In this document: positions 9,758-17,606 of the stretch, piece after piece
How the letters are laid out: the number at the start of each line of letters is the position of its first letter
How positions within the stretch are numbered: position 1 is the first letter of the stretch
DNA from: Hydrogenophaga sp. 2FB
GTDB taxonomy: Bacteria > Pseudomonadota > Gammaproteobacteria > Burkholderiales > Burkholderiaceae_C
NCBI RefSeq assembly: GCF_005503365.1
Contig: NZ_SCML01000065.1
Location: 1 to 34,550, forward strand
Direction: 5' to 3'
DNA: 34,550 nucleotides
Position numbers and translations under genes: made by a program
Notes under the pieces: generated by a model
What the model was told of the DNA's origin: nothing
The model's input: the letters and a program-made list of their open reading frames with translations, nothing else
The model's database searches: none

Positions 9758-12700
9758 ATGGCTGTATTCACGGGCAGCGAGTTCGACGACGTCCTCTTCG
9801 GCACGGACGAAGACGACAACATCTCGGGGCTGGGCGGCAACGACTTCCTGAGCGGCGAAGGCGGCAATGATGTGGTCGACGGCGGCGATGGCGACGACAC
9901 ACTGCAGGGAGACGGGTTCTTCGTCAAAGGCGCGGACACACTGACCGGCGGCGGCGGTGCCGACACGTTCGCCTTCCTGGTCTTCGACGGCGACTCGACC
10001 GCAGTGACGCTGGACACCATCACCGATTTTCAAGGCGCCGGCGTTGCCGGCGGGGATGATCTGTTCCTGATCCCGTCCTTCTTCGTTCCCAGCACCCTCC
10101 TCAGCTTCGGTGGCTTGAGCGCCACCCCGACCTCAGGCACGGCGCTCGGCGCCGCCGGAGACGGCGCGACAGCGATCTTCTTCGCCTTCGACAGCGGCAA
10201 CACCCTCGTCTTCGGCGATACCAATGACGACGGTGCGTATGACGACGGCGACTTCACGGCCCGCATCGCCGGCACGCAGAACCTCACCGCGGCCGATTTC
10301 GGCGACACCAACTTCGTGATTGCCGGAACCGAGGGCGACGACACCATCAACGGCACCGAAGGCAACGACAACATCTTCGCGGGCGGCGGCAACGACACCG
10401 TCAATGCCCTCGGCGGCTCTGACCGCGTCGACGGCGGCAGTGGGGACGACACCATCAACGGCGGCGAGGGTGACGACCAGGGCGAATTTGCCGGGGGCAT
10501 CGCCCTGCTCGGCGGCGAAGGGAATGACCAGGTCAACGGCGATGCCGGCAACGACTCGGCCGATGGCGGCGAGGGCAACGACGTCGTGCGCGGGGGGGAC
10601 GGCGACGACTTCGTTTTCGGGGGATCCGGTGACGACCAGCTGGAGGGCAATGACGGCAACGACGCCCTGAACGGCAACAGCGGCAATGACACGCTCATGG
10701 GCGGCGTCGGCGACGACACCCTGAGCGGCGACGACATCTTCGCCGGCGTGATCGGCGCCGACACCCTCACGGGCGGCGCCGGTGCCGACGCCTTCGCCTG
10801 GCACGTCGGCAACGACAACTCGACGTCCACGGTGCAGGACCGCGTGACCGATTTCCAGGGGGCCGGCGTGGCGGGCGGCGACCTGCTGCAGCTGAGGCTG
10901 CCCTCATTTCCCCAGCTGCAACTCAGCTTCGGTGGCCTCCGCAGCCTGCCGGCCTTCGGCGCGGCCATGGGCACCGCGAGCGACGGACTGGCAGCGCTCC
11001 ATTACGCATTCGTCGGCAACGACACGGTCATCTTCACCGATTCGGATGACGACGGCGTCTTCGAGGCCGACGATTTCGCGGTCCGGCTCACCGGCAGGCA
11101 CAACCTGGTGCAATCGGACTTCCGGCTGATCAGCGACGCGGGCGACACCACCTTCGTCATTGCCGGCACCAATGGCGCCGACATCCTCAACGGCACGGGC
11201 GGCAATGACATCATTCTCGGCCTGGGCGGCGGCGACACCATCAACGGCAAGGACGGCAATGACCGCATCGATGGCGGCGCCGGCAGCGACACGATCAACG
11301 GCGGCGCCGGCGACGACATTCTGATCGGCGGTCTGGGTGGCGACGAGATGAGTGGCGGCCTCGGCAATGACGTCCTCACCGGTGGCGATGGTGGCGACAC
11401 CCTCAACGGCAACGACGGCATCGACCGCATCACCGGCGGCGCCGGCAACGACATCATCAACGGCGGCGACGGTCGCGACACCGTCCTGGCGGGCGGGGAT
11501 GGCAACGACACCGTGCGTGGCGGCGACGGCGACGACGACGTCGATGGTGATGCGGGCAACGACACGCTCTACGGCGGCAACCACAACGACGACATGTTCG
11601 GCGGCGATGGCAACGACATCATGTACGGTGACGCCGGCGACGACGAACTCTTCGGTGGCCTGGGCGCCGACCAGCTCCATGGTGGCGCGGGCGCCGACGA
11701 ACTCGAGGCCGAGGAAGGCGCCGACACCGTCACCGGTGGTGCGGGGGACGACCAGTTCAACTTCAACGCTGGCGCCTTCCAGCCGGACTCGGTGTTCGCC
11801 GAGCAAGACGTGGTGACCGACTTCCAGGGTGCCGGCGCGGCCGGTGGCGACGTGATCCGGCTGACCAGCGGGACGTTCGCCTTCGTCGGCAATCTCGGTA
11901 TCAACCCCAGAAGCGGCGCCGCCCTGCCAGGCGCCAATGACGAGCTGACACAGCTCGGGTATGCGCAACGCAATGGCAGCACCTACCTGATCGCCGACAC
12001 CAACGACGACGGTGTGCTCAACGCCAACGACTTTGTCGTGCGGTTCGAGGGCATCCGCAACTTCACCGTCGACGACTTCGACAACACGGACTTCATCATT
12101 GCCGGCACCAACGGCAATGACGTCATCACCGGCACCGAAGGCGATGACCGGATCTTCGCGGCGGGCGGCGACGACCAGGTGTTGGCGCTGGGCGGCGACG
12201 ATGAGGTGCACGGCGGCGACGGCAATGACACCCTCCATGGCGGGCTCGGCGGCTTCGATCAGTTGTTCGGTGAAGCCGGCGACGACACGCTGACGCTCGG
12301 CGGTGGCGGCACCGCCTCGGGCGGCGACGGCAACGACTTCCTGACGGGCAGTGACGACGTGTTCTCCTTCACCTCCCTGGAAGGGGGTGCCGGCAACGAC
12401 ACGCTGCAGGCCGGGGCCGGGAGCACATCGCTGGTCGACTTCGACGGCGGCGACGACATCCTGATCGGCGGGCAGCAGAACGATCAGTATTTCGGCGGCG
12501 CGGGCGCCGACCTGTTCGTGTTCGGGCCGCAATGGAACGACGGTGGCTTCGGGGAATTTGTCGAGGATTTCACCCGGGCGGACAACGACAAGATCGACCT
12601 CCGAAACTCGGGGCTGACCTTCAATGACCTGACGATCCAGGACAACGAATTTGGCGGCTTCTCGAGCATCGTCACGTCGACGCTGGGCCGGGTCGAAGTG

Positions 12701-12760
12701 AACGGGATGGGGTCGCAAGGCAACGGCCCACTCGTCGAGTCGGACTTCCTGTTCGCCTGA
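9758..12760 (+). CDS. RTX calcium-binding protein, predicted type I-secreted, 1000 aa
   Basis: A 1000-residue acidic, Gly/Asp-rich protein, apparently without cysteine. Most of it is runs of the RTX nonapeptide GGxGxDxux (for example GGDGNDTLHGG), which bind calcium and fold into beta-rolls after secretion. Three similar modules of 130-138 residues (about residues 59-191, 334-471, 655-784) interrupt the RTX blocks. Each has TDFQGAGxAGGD and a 12-residue DxNDDG loop resembling an EF-hand (residues 154, 428, 747 onward). The C-terminal region resembles the serralysin/RTX type and ends in an acidic-hydrophobic DFLFA tail, as in type I secretion substrates; there is no N-terminal signal peptide. 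No catalytic domain is visible, so an S-layer, adhesin or matrix role is possible. No type I secretion genes are in the window. Confidence 0.9.
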   Translation: MAVFTGSEFDDVLFGTDEDDNISGLGGNDFLSGEGGNDVVDGGDGDDTLQGDGFFVKGADTLTGGGGADTFAFLVFDGDSTAVTLDTITDFQGAGVAGGDDLFLIPSFFVPSTLLSFGGLSATPTSGTALGAAGDGATAIFFAFDSGNTLVFGDTNDDGAYDDGDFTARIAGTQNLTAADFGDTNFVIAGTEGDDTINGTEGNDNIFAGGGNDTVNALGGSDRVDGGSGDDTINGGEGDDQGEFAGGIALLGGEGNDQVNGDAGNDSADGGEGNDVVRGGDGDDFVFGGSGDDQLEGNDGNDALNGNSGNDTLMGGVGDDTLSGDDIFAGVIGADTLTGGAGADAFAWHVGNDNSTSTVQDRVTDFQGAGVAGGDLLQLRLPSFPQLQLSFGGLRSLPAFGAAMGTASDGLAALHYAFVGNDTVIFTDSDDDGVFEADDFAVRLTGRHNLVQSDFRLISDAGDTTFVIAGTNGADILNGTGGNDIILGLGGGDTINGKDGNDRIDGGAGSDTINGGAGDDILIGGLGGDEMSGGLGNDVLTGGDGGDTLNGNDGIDRITGGAGNDIINGGDGRDTVLAGGDGNDTVRGGDGDDDVDGDAGNDTLYGGNHNDDMFGGDGNDIMYGDAGDDELFGGLGADQLHGGAGADELEAEEGADTVTGGAGDDQFNFNAGAFQPDSVFAEQDVVTDFQGAGAAGGDVIRLTSGTFAFVGNLGINPRSGAALPGANDELTQLGYAQRNGSTYLIADTNDDGVLNANDFVVRFEGIRNFTVDDFDNTDFIIAGTNGNDVITGTEGDDRIFAAGGDDQVLALGGDDEVHGGDGNDTLHGGLGGFDQLFGEAGDDTLTLGGGGTASGGDGNDFLTGSDDVFSFTSLEGGAGNDTLQAGAGSTSLVDFDGGDDILIGGQQNDQYFGGAGADLFVFGPQWNDGGFGEFVEDFTRADNDKIDLRNSGLTFNDLTIQDNEFGGFSSIVTSTLGRVEVNGMGSQGNGPLVESDFLFA
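9932..10330 (+). repeat. RTX-protein internal module 1
   Basis: First of three related in-frame modules, 133 codons (residues 59-191). Order: ADTLTGGGGADTFAF, TDFQGAGVAGGD, a hydrophobic stretch with SFGGL, a 12-residue EF-hand-like loop starting DTNDDG at residue 154, NLTAADF, and FVIAGT leading back into RTX repeats. Confidence 0.8.
10757..11170 (+). repeat. RTX-protein internal module 2
   Basis: Second module, 138 codons (residues 334-471). It keeps the order seen in module 1: ADTLTGGAGADAFAW, TDFQGAGVAGGD, LSFGGL, the loop DSDDDG from residue 428, NLVQSDF and FVIAGT. It has a short insertion (LISDAGD) before FVIAGT. Confidence 0.8.
11720..12109 (+). repeat. RTX-protein internal module 3
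   Basis: Third and most diverged module, 130 codons (residues 655-784): ADTVTGGAGDDQFNF, TDFQGAGAAGGD, the loop DTNDDG from residue 747, NFTVDDF and FIIAGT. The hydrophobic middle differs from modules 1 and 2, whereas the TDFQGAG and loop motifs are kept. Confidence 0.8.
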
Positions 12761-12774
12761 ACCCGAAGCCCCAA

Positions 12775-12808
12775 GAAAAAACAGCAGCCCGAAAGGCTGC
12801 TGTTTTTC
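12775..12808. terminator. Bidirectional Rho-independent terminator
   Basis: Perfect stem CAGCAGCC / GGCTGCTG (12782-12789 with 12795-12802, small CGAAA-type loop), flanked by an A-run on the left and a T-run on the right, so it can end transcription in both directions: the RTX gene from the left and the minus-strand tRNA, whose 3' end is 4-5 nt away, from the right. Confidence 0.9.
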
Positions 12809-12811
12809 CAC

Positions 12812-12888
12812 TGGTAGGCCGTGTTGGACTTGAACCAACGACCAAAGGATTATGAGTCCTCTGCTCTAACCAACTGAGCTAACGGCCC
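12812..12888 (-). tRNA. tRNA with CAU anticodon, probably tRNA-Ile2 (lysidine-modified) rather than elongator tRNA-Met
   Basis: 77 nt including an encoded CCA; anticodon CAT at 12854-12852 in loop CTCATAA. The cloverleaf is complete: acceptor GGGCCGT / ACGGCCT, D-arm GCTCAGTTGGTTAGAGC, T-arm with TTCAAGT. The pairs C4-G69 and C5-G68 are the ones known to direct the lysidine synthetase TilS to tRNA-Ile2, and the anticodon-to-T-arm stretch (CTCATAATC...TTGGTCG.TGGTTCAAGTCCA) resembles E. coli ileX more than metT. The first pair is G1-U72, a wobble. It lies upstream of hrcA's 3' end on the same strand, so it may be read from its own promoter or from hrcA. Confidence 0.93.
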
Positions 12889-12925
12889 GAAGCGCAGAAT
12901 TGTAGACGCCGCTTGCCGCCCGCAT

Positions 12926-13945
12926 TCACTTGTGGTGGCTCAGCGCATTGCCCACCAGCTTGGACGTGACGTCCACGATCTGGATCATGCGCTCGTACGA
13001 CATGCGCTGCGGGCCGATCACGCCCAAGGTGCCGACGACCTGGCCGTCCACCTCGTAGGGCGCGGTCACCACCGAGAGGTCTTCGTACGGCACTACCTGG
13101 CTTTCGCCGCCGATGTAGATGCGCACCCCATCGGCCTGCGCCGACACGTCGAGCAGCCGGATCAACTGGGTCTTCTGTTCGAAGAGATCAAACATGCGGC
13201 GCAGGTTGCCCATGTCGCTGGAGAACTCGCTGACCGACAGCAGGTTGCGCTCGCCGGAGACCACCACCGCGTCCTGCTCCTCGCTCGCCTCCGCGCCGAT
13301 GTCCACCGCCGCCTTCATGAGATCGGCGATCTCGCCGCGCAGCGCATCCACTTCGGTCCTGAGGCGCTCGCGCACCGATTCCATGGTGAGCCCCGGGTAG
13401 TGCGCGTTGAGAAAGTTCGCGGCCTCGAGCAATTGCGGTTGCGTGAAATTGACCTGCGTGTGGATGATGCGGTTCTGCACCGTGCCGTCGGGCGAGACGA
13501 TGATCACCAGCACGCGCCGTTCCGACAGGCTTAGAAATTCGATGTGGCGGAACACGGAAGCGCGGCGCGGCGCGGTGACCACCCCGACAAAGTGCGAGAG
13601 GTTCGACAACATCTGTGCCGCATTGCTGATCACACGGTGCGCCTGGCCCGCTTCGATGCCGGGGCCGGCCATGTCGTTGACGCTGGCCAGGTTGTCGCGC
13701 CGCACGGTGAGCATGGTGTCGACGAACAGGCGGTAGCCGCGCGCGGTCGGAATGCGCCCGGCCGAGGTGTGCGGGCTGGCGATCAGGCCGAGCTCCTCCA
13801 GGTCGCTCATCACGTTTCGGATGGTGGCGGGCGAAAGGTCCATGCCACCGGCCTTGGCGAGCGTGCGCGAACCCACGGGTTGACCGTCGGCGATGTATCG
13901 CTCGACGAGGGCTTTCAGCAACAGTTTGGCGCGGTCATCCAACAT
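12926..13945 (-). CDS. hrcA: Heat-inducible transcription repressor HrcA
   Basis: Repressor that binds CIRCE inverted repeats upstream of chaperone genes such as groESL. The product has 339 residues, normal length. Seen: the N-terminal winged helix with PVGSRTLA and SPATIRNVMSDLEELGL followed by HTSAGRIPTARGYRLFVD, the hallmark of the family; the remainder is the GAF-like dimerisation domain ending in IGPQRMSYERMIQIVD. No CIRCE sequence is visible in its own upstream region, so its targets lie elsewhere. A -10-like TAGAAT lies only 6 nt before the ATG (13957-13952 on the minus strand). It is divergent from nadK. Confidence 0.97.
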   Translation of the reverse strand: MLDDRAKLLLKALVERYIADGQPVGSRTLAKAGGMDLSPATIRNVMSDLEELGLIASPHTSAGRIPTARGYRLFVDTMLTVRRDNLASVNDMAGPGIEAGQAHRVISNAAQMLSNLSHFVGVVTAPRRASVFRHIEFLSLSERRVLVIIVSPDGTVQNRIIHTQVNFTQPQLLEAANFLNAHYPGLTMESVRERLRTEVDALRGEIADLMKAAVDIGAEASEEQDAVVVSGERNLLSVSEFSSDMGNLRRMFDLFEQKTQLIRLLDVSAQADGVRIYIGGESQVVPYEDLSVVTAPYEVDGQVVGTLGVIGPQRMSYERMIQIVDVTSKLVGNALSHHK

Positions 13946-14040
13946 GGCTTCATTCTAAGGATGGACAGGGTCCCGTGCACCGCGCGCTCCACGGGTTTTA
14001 TGCCATTCCACCACAGGGAAGCTGTGCTGTAATGCCCCGC

Positions 14041-14958
14041 ATGACCCTGACCACGGACACCCGGTCCGCACCCTCCCGCTCGAGCAAGCCGCTGCGTTTT
14101 GCGCATGTGGCCATCGTCGGCAAGTACCACGCACCCGGTGCGCGCCATGCCGTCGACGAGATCGCGCACTTTCTGCACGACGAGGGTTGCGACGTGTCCC
14201 TGGAGCAGGAAACCGCCGCCAACACCGGCCTGGCCCAGTACCCTGCGCTGGCGGTGGCCGCCATCGGCAAGGCCTGCGATCTGGCACTGGTGGTCGGTGG
14301 CGACGGCACCATGCTGGGCATCGGGCGTCAGCTGGCGCGTTATGGCGTGCCCCTGATCGGCATCAACCAGGGCCGTCTGGGCTTCATCACAGACATTCCC
14401 TTTGACTGCTACCGGGAAACGTTGCGGCCCATGTTGCGCGGTGAATTCACCGAAGACGCCCGCACGCTGATGGCGGGCGCGGTCTGGCGCGACGGGCATT
14501 GCGTGTTCGAGGCCACCGCGCTCAACGACGTGGTGGTCAACCGCGGCGGCGTGGCCAGCATGATCGAGCTGCGGGTGGAAGTGGACGGCCATTTCGTGGC
14601 CAACCAGCGCGCCGACGGCCTGATCATCGCCTCACCCACCGGCTCCACCGCCTATGCGCTCTCGGCCGGCGGCCCTTTGCTGCACCCGGGCATTGACGGT
14701 TTCGTGATGGTGCCGATCGCGCCGCACACGCTGTCCAACCGCCCCGTGGTCATTCCTTCGCACAGCGAGATCGCGCTGGAAATCGTCTCCGGCCGCGATG
14801 CGAGCGCCAATTTCGACATGCAGTCCCTCACCAGCCTGCTGCACGGCGACCGCATCGTGGTGCGCCGCTCCGAGCATGCGCTGCGGTTGCTGCATCCCGT
14901 GGGATGGAGCTACTTCGACACCCTGCGCAAGAAGCTCCACTGGAACGAAGGCGGCTGA
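14041..14958 (+). CDS. nadK: NAD kinase
   Basis: Phosphorylates NAD+ to NADP+. From the ATG at 14041 the product has 305 residues. Seen: GGDGT at residues 86-90 with the catalytic Asp88, the NxGRLGFITD motif, NDVVVNRG, and the nucleotide-binding SPTGSTAYALSAGGP. Start choice: TGCTGTAAT, an extended -10-like element, ends at 14032, 8 nt before this ATG, suggesting a leaderless or very short-leader mRNA. An in-frame ATG at 14032 overlaps that element but has a purine-rich AGGGAAG 10 nt upstream, so a product 3 residues longer is possible. The divergent neighbour is hrcA; recN follows after 55 nt. Confidence 0.96.
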   Translation: MTLTTDTRSAPSRSSKPLRFAHVAIVGKYHAPGARHAVDEIAHFLHDEGCDVSLEQETAANTGLAQYPALAVAAIGKACDLALVVGGDGTMLGIGRQLARYGVPLIGINQGRLGFITDIPFDCYRETLRPMLRGEFTEDARTLMAGAVWRDGHCVFEATALNDVVVNRGGVASMIELRVEVDGHFVANQRADGLIIASPTGSTAYALSAGGPLLHPGIDGFVMVPIAPHTLSNRPVVIPSHSEIALEIVSGRDASANFDMQSLTSLLHGDRIVVRRSEHALRLLHPVGWSYFDTLRKKLHWNEGG

Positions 14959-15013
14959 AAGGCCGGTCAAAATACGGCCGTTCCCCTTTTCATCTACCGC
15001 ACCGCCCACATTC

Positions 15014-16657
15014 ATGAGCCTTCGACGCATCGTTTTGCGCGACTTCGTCATCGTGCAATCCCTGGACCTGGAACTCGAGCAGGGCTTTGGCGTGCTGACC
15101 GGTGAGACCGGCGCCGGCAAATCCATCCTGATCGATGCACTGCAGCTCGCGCTCGGCGCCCGCGCCGACAGCGGCGTGGTGCGCGAAGGCGCGGCGCGCT
15201 GCGATATCGCCGCCGAGTTCGACGTGCCCGACTCGCTCACACCATGGCTGGAAGAGCAGGGTTTTGCGGCGGAAGACAGCCTGCTGCTGCGCCGCACGGT
15301 CGACACGGATGGCCGCAGCCGCGCCTGGATCAACGGCAGCGCGGCCACCGTCACCCAGCTCAAGGCCCTGGCCGATGGACTGGTGGACATCCATGGCCAG
15401 CATGCCTGGCAAAGCCTCACCCGCGCCGACGCGGTGCGCGACCTGCTCGACGCCTACGCCGGTATCGACACCGCGCCCGCCGCACAGGCCTGGGCGCAAT
15501 GGCGGCAACGGCGCAAGGCGCTGGACGTTGCCACCGAAAAACAGAACACGCTGAAACAGGAGAGCGAGCGCCTGTCGTGGCAGATCGCCGACCTCGACAA
15601 GCTCGCGCCCCAGGCCGGCGAATGGGAAGAGCTCAACGCGCAGCACGGCCGCCTGGCCAATGCCCAGGCCCTGCTCGATGCGGCGCAGACGGCGGCGACC
15701 GCGCTGGACGAAGACGACGCCAACGCCGCTGCGCTGATCCACCGCGCGCTGAGCGCCTTGCAGGCCCAGGCGCACATCGAGCCGCAGTTTGCCAGCGCCA
15801 TCGAAGCGCTCGAGGCGGCGCTCGCACAGGTGCAGGACACCGTGCATGTGCTACACCAATACGGCCGCCACACCGAGCAGGACCCCGCCAGCCTGGAAGC
15901 ACTCGACCAGCGCCTCTCGCTGTGGATGTCGCTCGCACGGCGCTACCGCCGCACGCCCGAGGAATTGGCCGAGGTGCATGCGCAGTGGAAGACCGAGCTG
16001 GCCCAGGTGGACCAGGCGCTGGATCTGGACGCGCTGCAGAAAGCCGAGCGCGCCGACTGGAAAATCTTCACCGCGGCACTGCAAGCCGTCACCAAGGAAC
16101 GCCAGAAGGCCGCGCCCAAACTCTCCAGGTCCGTCACCGCCACCATGCAGACGCTGGGCATGAAAGGCGGCGCGTTCGAAGTGGCGCTCTTGCCGCTGGA
16201 CGAGCCGCAGGCCCATGGCGCGGAGCAGGTCGAGTTTCGTGTGGCGGGCCATGCGGGCGCCACGCCCAAGCCGGTCGGCAAGGTCGCATCGGGGGGTGAA
16301 CTCTCGCGCATTGCGCTCGCCATTTCCGTCGTCACCAGCCGCCTGGGCCAGGCCCCCACGCTGATCTTCGACGAAGTGGATTCCGGCATCGGCGGCGCCG
16401 TCGCCCACACCGTCGGCCAGTTGCTGCGCCAGCTCGGCAAAGACCGCCAGGTGCTTGCCGTGACCCACCTGCCCCAGGTCGCGGCCTGTGCCGACCACCA
16501 TTTGCTGGTCAGCAAGCAGGCCAACGGCCGCCAGACGCAGAGCACCGTGTCGCCCATCGCCGAAGACGCGCGCGTGCACGAACTTGCGCGCATGCTTGGC
16601 GGTGGCGAGCAATCCGAAATTTCGCTCGCCCATGCCCGCGAGATGCTGGCCGCCTGA
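15014..16657 (+). CDS. recN: DNA repair protein RecN
   Basis: SMC-like ATPase acting in double-strand break repair, 547 residues, normal length. Seen: Walker A GETGAGKS at residues 30-37, the RecN-specific DIHGQHAWQSL block, a central coiled-coil region of about residues 155-360, the ABC signature VASGGELSRIALA, Walker B LIFDEVDSGIGG, and the VTHLPQVAACADHH switch. The ATG at 15014 gives the typical MSLRRI N-terminus. I looked for a LexA-type CTGT-N8-ACAG operator in the 55-nt leader and saw none. rapZ follows after 11 nt and is probably co-transcribed. Confidence 0.97.
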   Translation: MSLRRIVLRDFVIVQSLDLELEQGFGVLTGETGAGKSILIDALQLALGARADSGVVREGAARCDIAAEFDVPDSLTPWLEEQGFAAEDSLLLRRTVDTDGRSRAWINGSAATVTQLKALADGLVDIHGQHAWQSLTRADAVRDLLDAYAGIDTAPAAQAWAQWRQRRKALDVATEKQNTLKQESERLSWQIADLDKLAPQAGEWEELNAQHGRLANAQALLDAAQTAATALDEDDANAAALIHRALSALQAQAHIEPQFASAIEALEAALAQVQDTVHVLHQYGRHTEQDPASLEALDQRLSLWMSLARRYRRTPEELAEVHAQWKTELAQVDQALDLDALQKAERADWKIFTAALQAVTKERQKAAPKLSRSVTATMQTLGMKGGAFEVALLPLDEPQAHGAEQVEFRVAGHAGATPKPVGKVASGGELSRIALAISVVTSRLGQAPTLIFDEVDSGIGGAVAHTVGQLLRQLGKDRQVLAVTHLPQVAACADHHLLVSKQANGRQTQSTVSPIAEDARVHELARMLGGGEQSEISLAHAREMLAA

Positions 16658-16668
16658 GCTTTTTTCAC

Positions 16669-17586
16669 ATGAACCCGACAGAAGACACCTCCACCCAACT
16701 CGTGCTGATCACCGGCATGTCCGGCTCGGGCAAGTCGGTGGCGCTCACCGCGCTCGAAGACGTGGGTTTCTATTGCGTGGACAACCTGCCGCCCGAATTG
16801 CTGGAGTCCTTTGTCGACCTGCAGCAGAGCAACGGCACGCCCAAAATCGCTATCGCCATGGACGTGCGCAGCGCCGCGTCGCTGCCGGGGTTGCCTCGTC
16901 GCCTCGAAAAGCTCCGGGATCGCCCCAACGGGCCGGTGCAACTCACCACCGTGTTCCTCGACGCCACCACCGAAACGCTGGTGCGGCGGTTTTCCGAAAC
17001 GCGGCGCCTGCATCCCTTGTCGCTCAAGCAGGCGCGGGATCAGCACCGTGCCCTCACGGAAGCCATCGAATACGAGCGCGAGTTGCTGGGCGAATTGCGC
17101 GAGCAAGCGCTGGTGCTCGACACCAGCCTGATCCGTCCGACCCGCCTGCGCAGCCAGGTCAAGGAACTGATGGGTGCCGTGCAGTCACCGTTGACGCTGG
17201 TGTTCGAATCGTTTGCCTACAAGCGGGGCATCCCCATGGACGCCGACTACGTGTTCGACGTGCGCATGCTGCCCAACCCGCACTACGAACCCGAGCTCAA
17301 ACCCCTCACGGGGCTGGACGGCGCAGTGGCCAAATTCCTCGCCGCCCAGCCTGACGTGCAGCAGATGGAGCAGCAGATCACCGCGTTCCTGCGCCAGTGG
17401 CTGCCCCACATGGCGCGCGACCACCGCAGCTACGTCACGGTGGCGATCGGCTGCACCGGTGGGCAGCACCGCTCGGTGTACCTGGTGGAACAACTGTCCT
17501 ATGCGTTCGCCACCGAGTGGTTCACGCGGGTGCGTCACCGCGAAAGCGACCAATGGCCGGGCCCTGACAGCCGGCTCCACGTCTGA
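16669..17586 (+). CDS. rapZ: RNase adapter protein RapZ (P-loop nucleotide-binding protein)
   Basis: RapZ guides RNase E to a small RNA controlling GlmS in E. coli; in other bacteria the role is less clear. The product has 305 residues, slightly longer than the usual 285. Seen: Walker A GMSGSGKS at residues 16-23, the YCVDNLPPELL block, the central FDARFLPNPH-type segment (here FDVRMLPNPHYEPEL), and the C-terminal IGCTGGQHRSVYLVE motif of the RNA/metabolite-binding domain. The gene follows recN by 11 nt instead of lying in the rpoN-ptsN-hprK cluster where it is found in many proteobacteria. It converges on mutY with a 20-nt gap. Confidence 0.94.
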   Translation: MNPTEDTSTQLVLITGMSGSGKSVALTALEDVGFYCVDNLPPELLESFVDLQQSNGTPKIAIAMDVRSAASLPGLPRRLEKLRDRPNGPVQLTTVFLDATTETLVRRFSETRRLHPLSLKQARDQHRALTEAIEYERELLGELREQALVLDTSLIRPTRLRSQVKELMGAVQSPLTLVFESFAYKRGIPMDADYVFDVRMLPNPHYEPELKPLTGLDGAVAKFLAAQPDVQQMEQQITAFLRQWLPHMARDHRSYVTVAIGCTGGQHRSVYLVEQLSYAFATEWFTRVRHRESDQWPGPDSRLHV

Positions 17587-17606
17587 CCCGCCTCAGCGCA
17601 CAGCGG

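Noticed and set aside
10320..12300. Short direct DNA repeats (GGCAACGACAC-like) that might suggest a CRISPR or satellite array
   Set aside because: They are in frame, degenerate at third positions and encode the RTX GGxGxD nonapeptides, so coding explains them.
10904..12838. Long minus-strand open frame opposite the RTX gene
   Set aside because: It mirrors the repeated RTX codons and yields a Val/Ala/Gly-rich repeat with no recognisable fold; it also runs through the terminator and into the tRNA region.
13946..14040. CIRCE inverted repeat in the hrcA/nadK gap
   Set aside because: No TTAGCACTC-N9-GAGTGCTAA-like sequence is present on either strand.
14959..15013. LexA-type operator upstream of recN
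   Set aside because: No CTGT-N8-ACAG match is present in the leader; SOS control here is not supported.
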